Source: Pedobacter aquatilis (GTDB lineage Bacteria > Bacteroidota > Bacteroidia > Sphingobacteriales > Sphingobacteriaceae). From it: a stretch of 64,000 nucleotides of DNA. Under the pieces are notes generated by a model that ran no database searches, was not told the DNA's origin, and saw nothing but the letters and a program-made list of their open reading frames with translations. The stretch is taken from the NCBI RefSeq assembly GCF_030409415.1, contig NZ_JAUFPW010000012.1, positions 124,001 through 188,000 on the forward strand, read 5' to 3'. The position numbers and the translations under genes are program-made. Within the stretch, counting starts at the first letter, position 1, and every line of letters begins with the position of its first letter. Below, piece by piece: positions 18,574 to 28,502 of this stretch.

Positions 18574-20202
18574 TTACCAGAATACAGTATAAAGTGCAGC
18601 CAATATGCCGCATATAACTACAGATGCTACAGCAAAAGATGGGGTAACCTTAAACATACTCTTATCTATTTCTAAGCCTTGACTATTGTCTTTACTTTTC
18701 GGGTCGGTTAGGGTTACAAGTACCATTAAAACAATTATAATTACAAAAACCCACGACATTCTGTTTAAAAAGGGTATTGGTTCTATTAGGCCGTTGGTTA
18801 AAATTGGTAAAAACTTAAGTAAGATAGAAAGCGGGATGGTAAGGAGGGCGGCAGATAAGGCCGCTCTCGAGGTTGTCCTTTTCCAGAAAAAACCTAATAG
18901 GAAAATAGCAAAAACTCCGGGAGAAATAAATCCAACATATTCTTGAATAAATTGATAAACCTGGTCAAAGCTCCTTAAAGCCGGGGCTACAACAATCGCA
19001 ATAAGTGATGCTACTACAACCGACCATCTGCCAATGGAAACTAATTTGCGTTCCGAAGCATTGGTATTAAGGTACTTTTTATATATATCTAAAGTGAAAA
19101 TTGTTGCAATACTATTTGATTTGCCTGCCAAAGATGCTACGATTGCAGCGGTTAAGGCAGCAAAAGCCATTCCTTTGATGCCTGCAGGTAATAAATTCAT
19201 CAAAACAGGGTAAGCATGGTCGGGTTTAACAACACCGGTTGCATCTAGCATCTCTGCTTGAAAATATCCACGTTGGTATAGCACAAATGCTGCAATTCCT
19301 GGTATAACAACAATTACCGGAATAAGTAATTTCAAAAATGCTGCGAATATTAATCCGCTTCGGCCTGTTTTTAAATCGGCACCTAAAGCCCTTTGAACAA
19401 TATATTGGTTACAGCCCCAATAGTTTAAGTTATTAATCCATAGCCCACCAATAAGAACTGCAATTCCTGGTAGCTCATTATAAAATTTATCTCCCTTACT
19501 AAAAATCATATGAAAGTGGCTTGAAGCTTCGGTTTTTAAAATTGGAAGCGCTCCTAAAACCGTTTGAGTATCTAATTTCTCAGAAACCAGCTTTAATGCC
19601 ATGTAACATGTTATTAAACCGCCTACAACCAACACAACAACCTGTATAACATCAGTGTAGCCTATTACCTTCATGCCACCCAAGGTTATTATTGCAGAAA
19701 ATATAGCTAAAAAGATGATGCAAGTGCTGAAAGGGATACCGGTAATGGTTTCAATGGCTATTGCACCAAGAAAAAATATAGATGTTAAGTTAACAAAAAC
19801 ATAAACTAAAAGCCAAAAAACCGCCATTAAGGTACTTACTGTATTATTATACCTAGTTGATAAAAACTGAGGCATAGTGTAAATTTTATTTTTTAAATAA
19901 ATTGGCAGAAAGAAAACAGCAACAATAATTAGTGTAGCTGCGGCCATCCATTCGTAACTTGCAATAGCCAAACCCATTGCAAAACCCGAGCCCGACATGC
20001 CTATGAAATGTTCTGCTGATATATTGGAGGCAATAATTGAAGCGCCGATTGCCCACCAGGTAAGGGAACCTTCTGCTAAGAAATAATCTTTAGTATCGGT
20101 TTGTTTTTTCTTTTTACTCCGATAAACCCAATAACCATAGGCGGATACAATAATAAAGTAGATAAAAAATACTGCACAATCAAGCCCCGAGAGATGATTC
20201 AT
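18574..20202 (-). CDS. Sodium/solute symporter of the SSS family (SGLT-like)
   Basis: A 542-residue polytopic protein of about 14 helices with the SSS core: WAIGASIIASNISAEHFIGM near residue 52, followed by SGSGFAMGLA, and later GKSNSIATIFTLDIY. The closest described types are vSGLT and the animal SGLT/SMIT sugar and myo-inositol cotransporters. The substrate cannot be read from sequence: a uronate from pectin (downstream GH28/GH43) or myo-inositol (divergent oxygenase operon) are both reasonable. A motif shared with the oxygenase upstream region lies about 75-90 bases before the start. Confidence 0.85.
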   Translation of the reverse strand: MNHLSGLDCAVFFIYFIIVSAYGYWVYRSKKKKQTDTKDYFLAEGSLTWWAIGASIIASNISAEHFIGMSGSGFAMGLAIASYEWMAAATLIIVAVFFLPIYLKNKIYTMPQFLSTRYNNTVSTLMAVFWLLVYVFVNLTSIFFLGAIAIETITGIPFSTCIIFLAIFSAIITLGGMKVIGYTDVIQVVVLVVGGLITCYMALKLVSEKLDTQTVLGALPILKTEASSHFHMIFSKGDKFYNELPGIAVLIGGLWINNLNYWGCNQYIVQRALGADLKTGRSGLIFAAFLKLLIPVIVVIPGIAAFVLYQRGYFQAEMLDATGVVKPDHAYPVLMNLLPAGIKGMAFAALTAAIVASLAGKSNSIATIFTLDIYKKYLNTNASERKLVSIGRWSVVVASLIAIVVAPALRSFDQVYQFIQEYVGFISPGVFAIFLLGFFWKRTTSRAALSAALLTIPLSILLKFLPILTNGLIEPIPFLNRMSWVFVIIIVLMVLVTLTDPKSKDNSQGLEIDKSMFKVTPSFAVASVVICGILAALYTVFW

Positions 20203-20275
20203 AAGGAAAGTTATATTTGGTTTTTTTAAAAGTCTGAAAAAAACTTAATGATAAGAACTTTGCAGTTCTATTTAA

Positions 20276-20293
20276 TTACTTAAACGTTTTCGG
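20276..20293. promoter_or_regulatory. Candidate LacI operator upstream of the symporter
   Basis: TTACTTAAACG (20276-20286) is the exact reverse complement of CGTTTAAGTAA at 21703-21713 upstream of myo-inositol oxygenase. It includes the palindrome AAACGTTT (20282-20289), whose central CG is typical of LacI-family operators. The LacI gene beginning at 21322 lies between the two sites. Confidence 0.5.
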
Positions 20294-20314
20294 GTAGTTG
20301 AGGAGAAATGAAGT

Positions 20315-21322
20315 TTAGCAACCAGTTGATGCCCTTTTAATTAGCACTGATGATAAAACGATATTCTGATCATCATCGACACCTTTTTTATTTAAAATTT
20401 TAAACAAGCATTTTGCTGCCTCGTTGCCAATTTCGAAGGCCGGTTGGGTTATGGTTGTGAGTGATGGATTAAGTAATTTTGCTGAGCTTAAATTTGAAAA
20501 ACTTAATATTTTAACGTCAGAAGGTATTTTCAATTGCATTTCGTGACAGGCAGAGTAGGCAGGTATTATAAATTCTTCTATTGATGAAAAAAGTGCATCG
20601 GGTTTGTGTTTATCAAAGAGCTCCTTTATGTTTCTTGCGTTAATTTCTTCTTCATCGTGATAGGGAACAACTAGCTCCTCTGAGAAACTTAAACCATGTG
20701 CCGAAAGACAATCTTGGTAGCCCGAAAACCTGGCTCTTCCGGCAGGTAGTTTTTCAAGCCCATATAAGTAGGCAATTTTGGTGCACCCAGCCTCAATTAA
20801 ATGTTCGGTTGCCGAAAAAGATATCTTATAATCATCAGTAGTCACTTTAAAAGCATTAATGGATTCGTAAACCCTGTCGAAAAATACCAAAGGGATTTTG
20901 CTTACTAAATCGCTGTAATAATCATTATTGTTTCTGTTACTAGATACCGAAGTTAAAATACCATCCACTCTTCCATTAAGTAAACTGCTGATAAATGACA
21001 TTTCCATCTCTACATTTTCATGCGTTTGATAGATAAGCACATGATAGCCGTAATTTCTTGCAATTTCTTCGATGCCTTTTATAGCTAAAGAGAAAAAGTT
21101 GTTTGCGATATTAGGAATAATAACCGCAATAGTTTTGGTTTTATTACTTCTTAAGTTACTCGCAGCCGGATTGGGAGTATAATTGAGCTCTTTTGCAAGC
21201 GACCAGACTCTGTTTTTTGTTTTTAAACTAATTTCATAGCTATCATTTAATGCTTTTGAAACCGTAGCAATTGAAATATTCAATTCCTGCGCAAGCCTTT
21301 TGATATTTACCTCTCCCGACAT
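20315..21322 (-). CDS. LacI-family transcriptional regulator
   Basis: The 335-residue protein has a helix-turn-helix (NIKRLAQELNISIATVSKAL followed by NDSYEISLKTKNRV), a hinge (PNPAASNLRSNKT) and a type-1 periplasmic-binding sensor domain (about 60-330). It lies between the minus-strand symporter/GH28/GH43 unit and the plus-strand oxygenase/SusCD unit. This position, and the shared 11-base motif before both units, suggest it represses both until an inducer such as myo-inositol or a uronate appears. Confidence 0.88.
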   Translation of the reverse strand: MSGEVNIKRLAQELNISIATVSKALNDSYEISLKTKNRVWSLAKELNYTPNPAASNLRSNKTKTIAVIIPNIANNFFSLAIKGIEEIARNYGYHVLIYQTHENVEMEMSFISSLLNGRVDGILTSVSSNRNNNDYYSDLVSKIPLVFFDRVYESINAFKVTTDDYKISFSATEHLIEAGCTKIAYLYGLEKLPAGRARFSGYQDCLSAHGLSFSEELVVPYHDEEEINARNIKELFDKHKPDALFSSIEEFIIPAYSACHEMQLKIPSDVKILSFSNLSSAKLLNPSLTTITQPAFEIGNEAAKCLFKILNKKGVDDDQNIVLSSVLIKRASTGC

Positions 21323-21806
21323 TTTGTTACGCTGTTTTGCTAGTTATTTTACCTAACCAAATAATAAATAAAACATTTTCTCAATGTTCACATCGGTTGG
21401 TTGGTGGCTTTTTAAATTTAAACGGTTGGATTAAGAAATTTCGTCGTACAAGTCTTAAATATCTCCGCTTAAATATGAAAATTATTTGGTTAAATATATT
21501 GGATGTGTTCTGGTTTAAAAGCATTCAGAACATCCGCAGTTGCGAAAATAAAAAATAATCGTAACAATAACATTTATTTAACATGCCCCTTACGCATTAA
21601 TCAAAAAGGCCATCTTCTCCAATTTTAGTTTTTAATTAAAAAAAAATATTTAATTATTTGTTTTTCAGTTTGTTGTATAAATATAATGAAAATTTACGTA
21701 ATCGTTTAAGTAAATATAATTCGCTAAAAATAAAAAGTTAAGATTTCAAAAGCACAACTTTAACTTATAAAACCAAAGAAATTTTAACCAAATTATTTCT
21801 AGCCTT
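21323..21806. promoter_or_regulatory. AT-rich control region of the myo-inositol oxygenase operon
   Basis: This 484-base region between divergent genes contains no convincing gene; a 73-codon open frame at its left end looks random. It carries the candidate operator at 21696-21713 and very AT-rich sequence. I could not assign a definite -33/-7 pair. Confidence 0.45.
21696..21713. promoter_or_regulatory. Candidate LacI operator upstream of myo-inositol oxygenase
   Basis: ACGTAATCGTTTAAGT (21696-21711) is a near-palindrome centred on CG (6 of 8 half-site positions pair). CGTTTAAGTAA (21703-21713) is repeated exactly, inverted, before the symporter gene. Confidence 0.5.
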
Positions 21807-22694
21807 ATGAGTAACGAAAAGCAATTTTCTCAGGATAATCAAAATCCTCTGAAAAATTTAGATCAATGGGAAGAGGATATTTTAACCCGTTATCCTGATC
21901 CTGCAAACATCAACGCAGATAAAAAGGAAGAGCAATTTAGAAACTACGAAGAAACCGAAAAAGACGGTGTGAAGGAGTTTTATAGATTAAACCATACCTA
22001 TCAAACCTACGATTTTGTACAACAAAAAAAGGCTGAATATTTAAAGTTTGATAAAGAAGAAATGCCGATTTGGAGTGCATTTGATTTTTTAAACAAACTT
22101 GTTGACGATTCTGACCCAGATACGGATTTAGATCAAATGCAGCATTTGCTTCAAACATCAGAAGCCATAAGAAACGATGGGCATCCGGATTGGATGGTTT
22201 TGGTCGGACTAATCCACGATATGGGCAAAGTTTTGTGTTTATATGGCGAACCTCAATGGGCTGTGGTTGGCGATACTTTTCCTGTTGGATGTGCTTATTC
22301 AGATAAAATCGTTTATCCGGAATTTTTTAAATATAACCCCGATTACAACAACCCAACTTACCAAACTAAATTAGGCGTTTACACCGAAAATTGCGGATTG
22401 GACAATGTTCATATGTCGTGGGGCCACGATGAATATGTTTACCACATGATGAAACCGTATATCCCGGAAGCCGGATTGTACATGTTACGTTACCACTCTT
22501 TTTATTCGCAGCATAGAGAAAATGCATACAACCATTTAATGAGCGAAAAAGATCACGAATTATTCAAATGGGTTAGATTATTTAATCCTTATGATTTGTA
22601 TTCAAAAAATCCTAATCAGAAAAGCTGGGCAGAATTAAAGCCTTATTACCAGGAATTGGTGGCAAAATACCTTCCGGTTACTATAAAATTCTAA
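21807..22694 (+). CDS. miox: myo-Inositol oxygenase (MIOX)
   Basis: The 295-residue protein belongs to the MIOX family, a cytosolic diiron HD-domain enzyme that cleaves myo-inositol with O2 to D-glucuronate. All six iron ligands known from the mouse enzyme have counterparts: His113 ([10 protein letters not shown]), His137 and Asp138 (GLIHDMGK), His207 (WGHDEYVY), His230 ([10 protein letters not shown]) and Asp263 (FNPYDLYSK). Its length equals that of the animal enzyme. It is the first gene before SusC/SusD, with a 61-base gap. This is the oxidative route, unlike the usual bacterial IolG pathway, and no iol genes are visible. Confidence 0.95.
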   Translation: MSNEKQFSQDNQNPLKNLDQWEEDILTRYPDPANINADKKEEQFRNYEETEKDGVKEFYRLNHTYQTYDFVQQKKAEYLKFDKEEMPIWSAFDFLNKLVDDSDPDTDLDQMQHLLQTSEAIRNDGHPDWMVLVGLIHDMGKVLCLYGEPQWAVVGDTFPVGCAYSDKIVYPEFFKYNPDYNNPTYQTKLGVYTENCGLDNVHMSWGHDEYVYHMMKPYIPEAGLYMLRYHSFYSQHRENAYNHLMSEKDHELFKWVRLFNPYDLYSKNPNQKSWAELKPYYQELVAKYLPVTIKF

Positions 22695-22755
22695 AATAAA
22701 AATCTTTCAATAACCAAATTTAACTAACAATTTATGAACCAAAATCTACAACATC

Positions 22756-25700
22756 ATGAGATTTAAAATTACAGGCTTAAAGTACAGTTGCATTCTTTTG
22801 CTACTAATGCTTGTTGCGCAATCGTTCAACAATGTCTACGCTCAAACAGAGCGAAAAATTACCGGAATTTTATCAGATAATACTAAGCAGCCCATTACAG
22901 GAGCATCTATTGCTGTAAAGGGAACTAACAAAGTAACCTCCAGCGGAGCTGATGGTGCTTTTACAATTTCTGCAAAAACCGGCGATAAAATAGTTTTCAG
23001 TTTTTTAGGTTACGAAACCAAAGAAATTACAGTTAGTATGGTTTCAAACTATCAGGTTACTTTGGCTGATGCCACCGCATCGTTAAACGATGTTGTTGTG
23101 GTTGGTTATGGTAAAAGTTCGAGAAAGGCTTTAACAAGTTCCATCTCTACAGTAAAAGGTGATGATTTAAACAAAGGTGCAATTAGTGATGTGGGGCAGA
23201 TGTTGCAAGGTAAAGTACCAGGTTTAAACATTAGCCGAAGTGGCGACCCAAACCGTAATGCAGCTATTATTATGCGTGGTGCCTCTACTTTAAGAGAAGG
23301 CGCACAATCTCCTTTATTTGTTATAGATGGTGTGGTTGGTGCAGATATTTCTATTCTTGCGCCTGATGATATTGCATCTATCGATGTTTTAAAAGATGCT
23401 GCTGCTGCTGCTATTTATGGAAACAGGGCTGCAAATGGTGTAATTATGGTTACTACCAAGCGTGGCGTTGCAGGGCAAACTCAGATTGCATATAACGGAT
23501 ATTTCGGTGTAGAAAATGTATCAAAACGTTACGAAATGATGGATGCCGACCAATTAAGAGCCTTCTTAGCAAAAAATAATTCGGCTTTAACACCTGCTAA
23601 CGATAAAGGTGCAAACACAAACTGGCAGGATGAAGTTCAGCGTACTAATGCAATGTCTTACAACCATAACGTTTCATTGAGTGGCGGAAATGAAAAAACA
23701 ACCTATAATGCAAGTTTAAACTATTTTAAACAAGAAGGTATCGTTAAAACAAGTGATTTAGGCAGGTTTATTGGTAGAATTGGTATCGAGCAAAAGGCAC
23801 TTAACGATAAATTAAAAATCGGTTTAAATATTAGTAATTCGGTTTCTAATGCCAACTTGGTGCCATATCGTAATACTGTACTGGCGCAAATGTTAACTTA
23901 TCTTCCAACTGCACCAGTTAGAAATCCTGATGGTTCATATTTCGATAACTTAACACAATCTAGTTATTACAATCCGGTTTCGATGTTAGAAAATGGTAAG
24001 GAAAATCTAAAGAACAAGAATATTCTTGGAAACTTAACCGTTAATTTAAAATTACCATGGGGATTCTCTTACGATGTGTCGGCATCTTACCAAAATAGCC
24101 AAAATATTTATGGTGCTTTTTACAATAGCATTTATACATCTAGATATAATAATGTAAGAAACACTCCGGATCCTCCTGCAAACCCAACTTTTGTTTCTTT
24201 GGTTGGTACAAATGGTGTGGCTGTCCGTAATGCTTATCAAAATACAAATAAAATAATCGAAACTTATTTAACCTGGAATAAAAAAATTGGTGACCACGAT
24301 ATTAACGCTGTTGTAGGCTATTCTTATCAGCAATCGTTAAATAATGATGGTTTTCAGGCTACTTCAACAAATTTCCCAATCAATCAAGTTGGTTACAATA
24401 ACTTAAGTTTAGGTAACCCTTACGCGGTAAGCGATTTTAGAGTTGATTTTAACCCAAGCACAATTTATCAGGAAATATTAATGATTTCTGACTTTGCAAG
24501 GGTAAATTATAACTATAAAAATAAATACTTATTGCAGGGTTCGATAAGGAGAGATGGTTCTAACGTTTTTGGTGAGAACGAAAAATGGGGTTATTTCCCA
24601 TCAGTTGGTGCTGCATGGAATATAGACCAGGAAAGTTTCTTTAAAAACGTAAACGTGATTAAAACCTTAAAATTAAGAGGTAGTTATGGTATCGCAGGTA
24701 ACTCTTTAGGTTTCCAGCCCTTAACAACAAAATTAATTTACGGTGCAGTTGGTCAGTTTTACTATAATGGTGCACCAAGAGAAGGTGCTTACGGAGCTAT
24801 CCAAAACGAAAATCCTAATTTAAGATGGGAGAAAACAGCAACTACAAACCTTGGTTTAGATTTTGGCTTATTTAATGGCCGATTAACAGGTTCGGTAGAT
24901 GTTTACGATAAAAAAACTACTGATTTAATCATGAGTTTCTTTGTTGATCAGAATCTTTACCCATCAGGTATGTTAACTGCTAACGTAGGTAAATTGAGTA
25001 ACAAAGGTATAGAGTTTGTTTTAAACGGTACACCGGTTATTAACGATAACTTTAGCTGGACTACAGGTTTTAACTTAGCACATAACAAAAACAAAATTGT
25101 TTCGCTTTCTGATAGCAAGTTCAACATCGAAAATCAGTTAACGGTTTCACCTGATGGTGCCGGCCAAAGTGGTGCGACCTTACAGCTTTTGGCACCTGGC
25201 CAATCAATTGGTACATTCTACACCTTTCAGTATGCCGGTAAAAACGCGGCTGGTGTTTCTCAATATTATGATGCAGCAGGTAATATCAAAACCCAAAATT
25301 TGTTAAACAAAACAGATTACTATATTTTGGGCAATGCACAACCTAAAGCATTAATTGGCTGGAACAACAATTTCCGCTACAAAAACTTCGATTTAAGTTT
25401 CTTTGTGAGAGCTGTTGTTGGAAATAAAATTATGAACGTAACTCGTGCCGACCTTTTTAGACCAAGCACTGCACAGTTTACAAATATTCCTGTTGAGGTT
25501 GAAAACGAATCTACAGCCGATTTTAACTCATATAAATACTCAAGCCGTTTCTTAGAAAAAGGAGATTACCTTCGTTTGGATAACGCTACATTGGGTTATA
25601 CTTTCAAAAAAGGAATAATTCCGGGCATAAATTCTATCCGTTTGTACACCACTGCAAATAACTTATTTGTAATTACAGGATACAAAGGAATTGACCCTGA

Positions 25701-25797
25701 GATTAACCAAGGTGGAATAGCTCCAGGTGTGGATACAAATAACTTCTATCCAAAAACAAGAACATTTTTATTCGGCTTAAACGTTTCATTTAATTAA
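22756..25797 (+). CDS. SusC-type TonB-linked outer-membrane transporter
   Basis: A 1013-residue protein with a signal peptide ending near VYAQ, a carboxypeptidase-D-like regulatory domain (about 30-115: ITGILSDNTKQPITGASI), the SusC linker DVVVVGYG, a TonB plug with VLKDAAAAAIYGNRAANGV and a 22-stranded beta barrel ending in LFGLNVSFN. It lacks the N-terminal STN domain that couples some SusC proteins to an anti-sigma factor, fitting control by the LacI regulator instead. It imports an oligosaccharide or glycan captured by the SusD partner 11 bases downstream. The cargo is unknown; the flanking oxygenase suggests an inositol-containing ligand. Confidence 0.93.
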   Translation: MRFKITGLKYSCILLLLMLVAQSFNNVYAQTERKITGILSDNTKQPITGASIAVKGTNKVTSSGADGAFTISAKTGDKIVFSFLGYETKEITVSMVSNYQVTLADATASLNDVVVVGYGKSSRKALTSSISTVKGDDLNKGAISDVGQMLQGKVPGLNISRSGDPNRNAAIIMRGASTLREGAQSPLFVIDGVVGADISILAPDDIASIDVLKDAAAAAIYGNRAANGVIMVTTKRGVAGQTQIAYNGYFGVENVSKRYEMMDADQLRAFLAKNNSALTPANDKGANTNWQDEVQRTNAMSYNHNVSLSGGNEKTTYNASLNYFKQEGIVKTSDLGRFIGRIGIEQKALNDKLKIGLNISNSVSNANLVPYRNTVLAQMLTYLPTAPVRNPDGSYFDNLTQSSYYNPVSMLENGKENLKNKNILGNLTVNLKLPWGFSYDVSASYQNSQNIYGAFYNSIYTSRYNNVRNTPDPPANPTFVSLVGTNGVAVRNAYQNTNKIIETYLTWNKKIGDHDINAVVGYSYQQSLNNDGFQATSTNFPINQVGYNNLSLGNPYAVSDFRVDFNPSTIYQEILMISDFARVNYNYKNKYLLQGSIRRDGSNVFGENEKWGYFPSVGAAWNIDQESFFKNVNVIKTLKLRGSYGIAGNSLGFQPLTTKLIYGAVGQFYYNGAPREGAYGAIQNENPNLRWEKTATTNLGLDFGLFNGRLTGSVDVYDKKTTDLIMSFFVDQNLYPSGMLTANVGKLSNKGIEFVLNGTPVINDNFSWTTGFNLAHNKNKIVSLSDSKFNIENQLTVSPDGAGQSGATLQLLAPGQSIGTFYTFQYAGKNAAGVSQYYDAAGNIKTQNLLNKTDYYILGNAQPKALIGWNNNFRYKNFDLSFFVRAVVGNKIMNVTRADLFRPSTAQFTNIPVEVENESTADFNSYKYSSRFLEKGDYLRLDNATLGYTFKKGIIPGINSIRLYTTANNLFVITGYKGIDPEINQGGIAPGVDTNNFYPKTRTFLFGLNVSFN

Positions 25798-25808
25798 TAA
25801 CTAAGAAG

Positions 25809-27407
25809 ATGAAAAATCTTATTAAATATATTGCTGGTACAGCGCTATCGCTAGGCGTATTAACATCGTGCCACAAACTGGATTTAAAAGTTGAAACACA
25901 ACTAACTCCAGAAACATTTCCACAAACCGACCAGCACTTTGTGCAACTAACCGGGCAGGTTTATGTTCAACTTCGCCAAAATTGGAGTACCGATTACTTT
26001 TTTATGCAAAGTTTAAGTACCGACGAGGCTATTATGCCCGCAAGAGGTGGTAACTGGTACGATGGCGGTGTTTATGAAGCACACCATAAACACATTTGGA
26101 ATAAGGATAATGGACACGTAAACAGTGGTTGGGGATGGCTTTCTGGTACAATTAGTAAGGCAAACCAAAGTTTGTTTTTGCTTAAAGATGCGCCAGATTC
26201 GCCTGCAAAAACTTCTGCATTGGCCGAAGTGAGGGCAACCAGAGCTTTAGCTTTCTTTATGATGATGGATTTGTGGGGTAATATTCCAATTGTTACCACT
26301 TTCGGAGAAACTACTTCACCTGAAACAAAAACAAGAGCCGAAGTTTTCAATTTTATTGAAGCTGAATTAAAAGAAGTGTTGCCTAGTTTAAGCACAGCGA
26401 CTGGTGCAGCAACTTATGGCCGACCAAACCGATACACAGCTTACGCAATTTTGGCTAAAATGTATTTGAATGCCGAGATTTATACTGGTACACCTAAATA
26501 TAATGAGGCGGTAGCTGCATGTGATGCAATTATTGGTGCTCCATCTGCCCCTTACAGTCTAGAAAGCGATTTCAAAAAAATGTTTTTTATCGATAATGGT
26601 CCACAAATTAAAGAGTTTATATTCGCTATTCCTTTCGATCCTGGTTTCAGTAATGGTAATATGATTTACTCACGTTATTCGTTACCACGTTCGTTACAAG
26701 CTAAGTTTAGCTTAAAATTTACACCAAGCGCACCTATGAGTACCTTGCCTGAGTTTTATGCAAATTTTAATGATGCGAACGATAAAAGAAATGCGCAGTG
26801 GATAAAAGGTCTTCAATTTCTTAACGATGGTCGCCCGGTAACTGTAGCAACAACTAAAAAGGGTTATGACCAATTCTATACTGGTTCTGATGGTTCTACT
26901 CCACTAACTTATCAGGTAGACATTACGCCAAACGTTACATTAAGAGATGCTTCCAGACCATTTGATGCAGGTAATGATGAGGTTGCATGGAACATGGGTT
27001 ATAGAAATAATAAATTCTATTGTGATAGTACTTCATCAAACAGAAATCAAAACAATGATGTGCCTGTATTTAGATATTCGGATATTTTGTTGATGAAAGC
27101 AGAAGCTATTTTAAGAGGTGCAACGCCAACTTTAGGTCAAACCGCTTTAAGTTTGGTTAACCAGTTAAGAGCTGTTCGCACAACATCCCCTGCCTGGACG
27201 ACCATCACTTTAGAAGATTTATATAAAGAACGTTGCCGCGAATTATCGTGGGAATGCTGGCACCGTAACGATATGATTCGTTTTGGGAAATATGAAGGCA
27301 GTTGGGGTTTCAAAACCGATGCACAAACTTTCCATAGGTTAATGCCAATACCGGCGTCGGCTCTGGTATTAAATCCAAAATTAAAACAAAACCCGGGTTA
27401 TAATTAA
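25809..27407 (+). CDS. SusD/RagB-type glycan-binding lipoprotein
   Basis: A 532-residue lipoprotein: signal with the lipobox LTSC, then the helical TPR-rich SusD fold. Typical landmarks are EVRATRALAFFMMMDLWGNIPIV, GRPNRYTAYAILAKMYLNAEIY and, near the C-terminus, FRYSDILLMKAEAIL with ERCRELSWECWHRNDMIRFGK broken across two helices. It forms the lid of the SusC channel on the cell surface. A strong terminator hairpin follows 10 bases after its stop. Confidence 0.92.
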   Translation: MKNLIKYIAGTALSLGVLTSCHKLDLKVETQLTPETFPQTDQHFVQLTGQVYVQLRQNWSTDYFFMQSLSTDEAIMPARGGNWYDGGVYEAHHKHIWNKDNGHVNSGWGWLSGTISKANQSLFLLKDAPDSPAKTSALAEVRATRALAFFMMMDLWGNIPIVTTFGETTSPETKTRAEVFNFIEAELKEVLPSLSTATGAATYGRPNRYTAYAILAKMYLNAEIYTGTPKYNEAVAACDAIIGAPSAPYSLESDFKKMFFIDNGPQIKEFIFAIPFDPGFSNGNMIYSRYSLPRSLQAKFSLKFTPSAPMSTLPEFYANFNDANDKRNAQWIKGLQFLNDGRPVTVATTKKGYDQFYTGSDGSTPLTYQVDITPNVTLRDASRPFDAGNDEVAWNMGYRNNKFYCDSTSSNRNQNNDVPVFRYSDILLMKAEAILRGATPTLGQTALSLVNQLRAVRTTSPAWTTITLEDLYKERCRELSWECWHRNDMIRFGKYEGSWGFKTDAQTFHRLMPIPASALVLNPKLKQNPGYN

Positions 27408-27416
27408 TCCGATTTT

Positions 27417-27455
27417 AAAAGTAATTTCCTCGATATTTGAGGAAATTACTTTTTT
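27417..27455 (+). terminator. Perfect 15-base-pair terminator hairpin after SusD
   Basis: AAAAGTAATTTCCTC (27417-27431), loop GATATTT, exact complement (27439-27453), ending in a T run. It would end or attenuate transcription between SusD and the phosphatase. It would give high MIOX/SusCD and lower enzyme expression. Confidence 0.88.
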
Positions 27456-27498
27456 ATAATTTTACCTGTTGCTATACATCACATCCTAAATTTTAACT

Positions 27499-28479
27499 AT
27501 GATTAAACCAATACTAACCTTTTTTTTATTTACCGCTTCTGTTTATGTTCAAGCTCAGGTATTGTTTAAATCATCTTTGGCAAATGTTGCTGCAAGAAAA
27601 ACATTAACAAAGGAGCCAGCTGCCTTAAATTTTATTGCCATGGGCGATTGGGGGCGTAACGGTGCCGACCACCAGAAACAGGTGGCCAAGCAAATGGGTA
27701 TAACTGCAACCGATGTTAAAGCTCAATTCATTATTTCTACCGGTGATAATTTTTACCCGAGTGGTGTGATAAGCGCTCAAGATCCACTTTTCAGAACATC
27801 TTTCGAAGATATTTATACCGACTTCTCCCTTCAATGGGATTGGTACGTTACTTTAGGTAACCACGATTACAAATCAAATCCTGATGCGCAGGTAGAATAT
27901 TCAAAAATTAGCCGTAGATGGAAAATGCCTGCACGTTATTATGCAAAGAAATTTCCAATAAATGGTGATGTAAATAACCAGGTGTTGATTGCTTTTATAG
28001 ATACCAATCCGCTAATAAAGGAATTTTATAAGAATGCAGAGTATGGACCAAATGTTAAAGGACAAGATACAACAGCGCAAAAACGTTGGTTAGTAAAAAC
28101 CCTTAGCGATACAGATCCATCAATAAAGTGGAAAATTGTGGTCGGGCATCATCCAATTTACACCGGAGGAAGCAGAACCGATGGCTACGATACGAAAGCA
28201 GTTCGTTCATCAATAGAATCTACGTTAAAAAAATATGATGTCGACGTATATTTAACCGGTCATGAACATAGTTTGCAACATATTAAACCAGCTGGTAAAA
28301 CGCATCATTTTATTTCTGGCGCAGCCTCAGAAAAAACACCCGTAAAATTAATACCCGATGCAGAAATGGTGGCATCTGTTTATGGTTTTATGCTTTTTAG
28401 CATTACCAATTCACAAATCAGATTACAAACCATAAATGATGAAGGTGAAATAATTTACAATACTGTTATAACGAAATAA
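27499..28479 (+). CDS. Exported purple acid phosphatase (TRAP type)
   Basis: A signal peptide (ending about VQAQ) precedes a metallophosphoesterase domain with the five blocks of tartrate-resistant acid phosphatases: MGDWGRNG, STGDNFYPSG, LGNHDYKSN, VGHHPIYTGG and LTGHEHSLQH. These carry the ligands of the two metal ions. Such enzymes remove phosphate from many monoesters outside the cytoplasm. It lies 24 bases before the acetyltransferase gene, in the same operon as GH89. In this context a sugar- or inositol-phosphate substrate is a reasonable inference. Confidence 0.88.
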   Translation: MIKPILTFFLFTASVYVQAQVLFKSSLANVAARKTLTKEPAALNFIAMGDWGRNGADHQKQVAKQMGITATDVKAQFIISTGDNFYPSGVISAQDPLFRTSFEDIYTDFSLQWDWYVTLGNHDYKSNPDAQVEYSKISRRWKMPARYYAKKFPINGDVNNQVLIAFIDTNPLIKEFYKNAEYGPNVKGQDTTAQKRWLVKTLSDTDPSIKWKIVVGHHPIYTGGSRTDGYDTKAVRSSIESTLKKYDVDVYLTGHEHSLQHIKPAGKTHHFISGAASEKTPVKLIPDAEMVASVYGFMLFSITNSQIRLQTINDEGEIIYNTVITK

Positions 28480-28502
28480 TATTTGCGTTAGAATTTCTTT
28501 AA

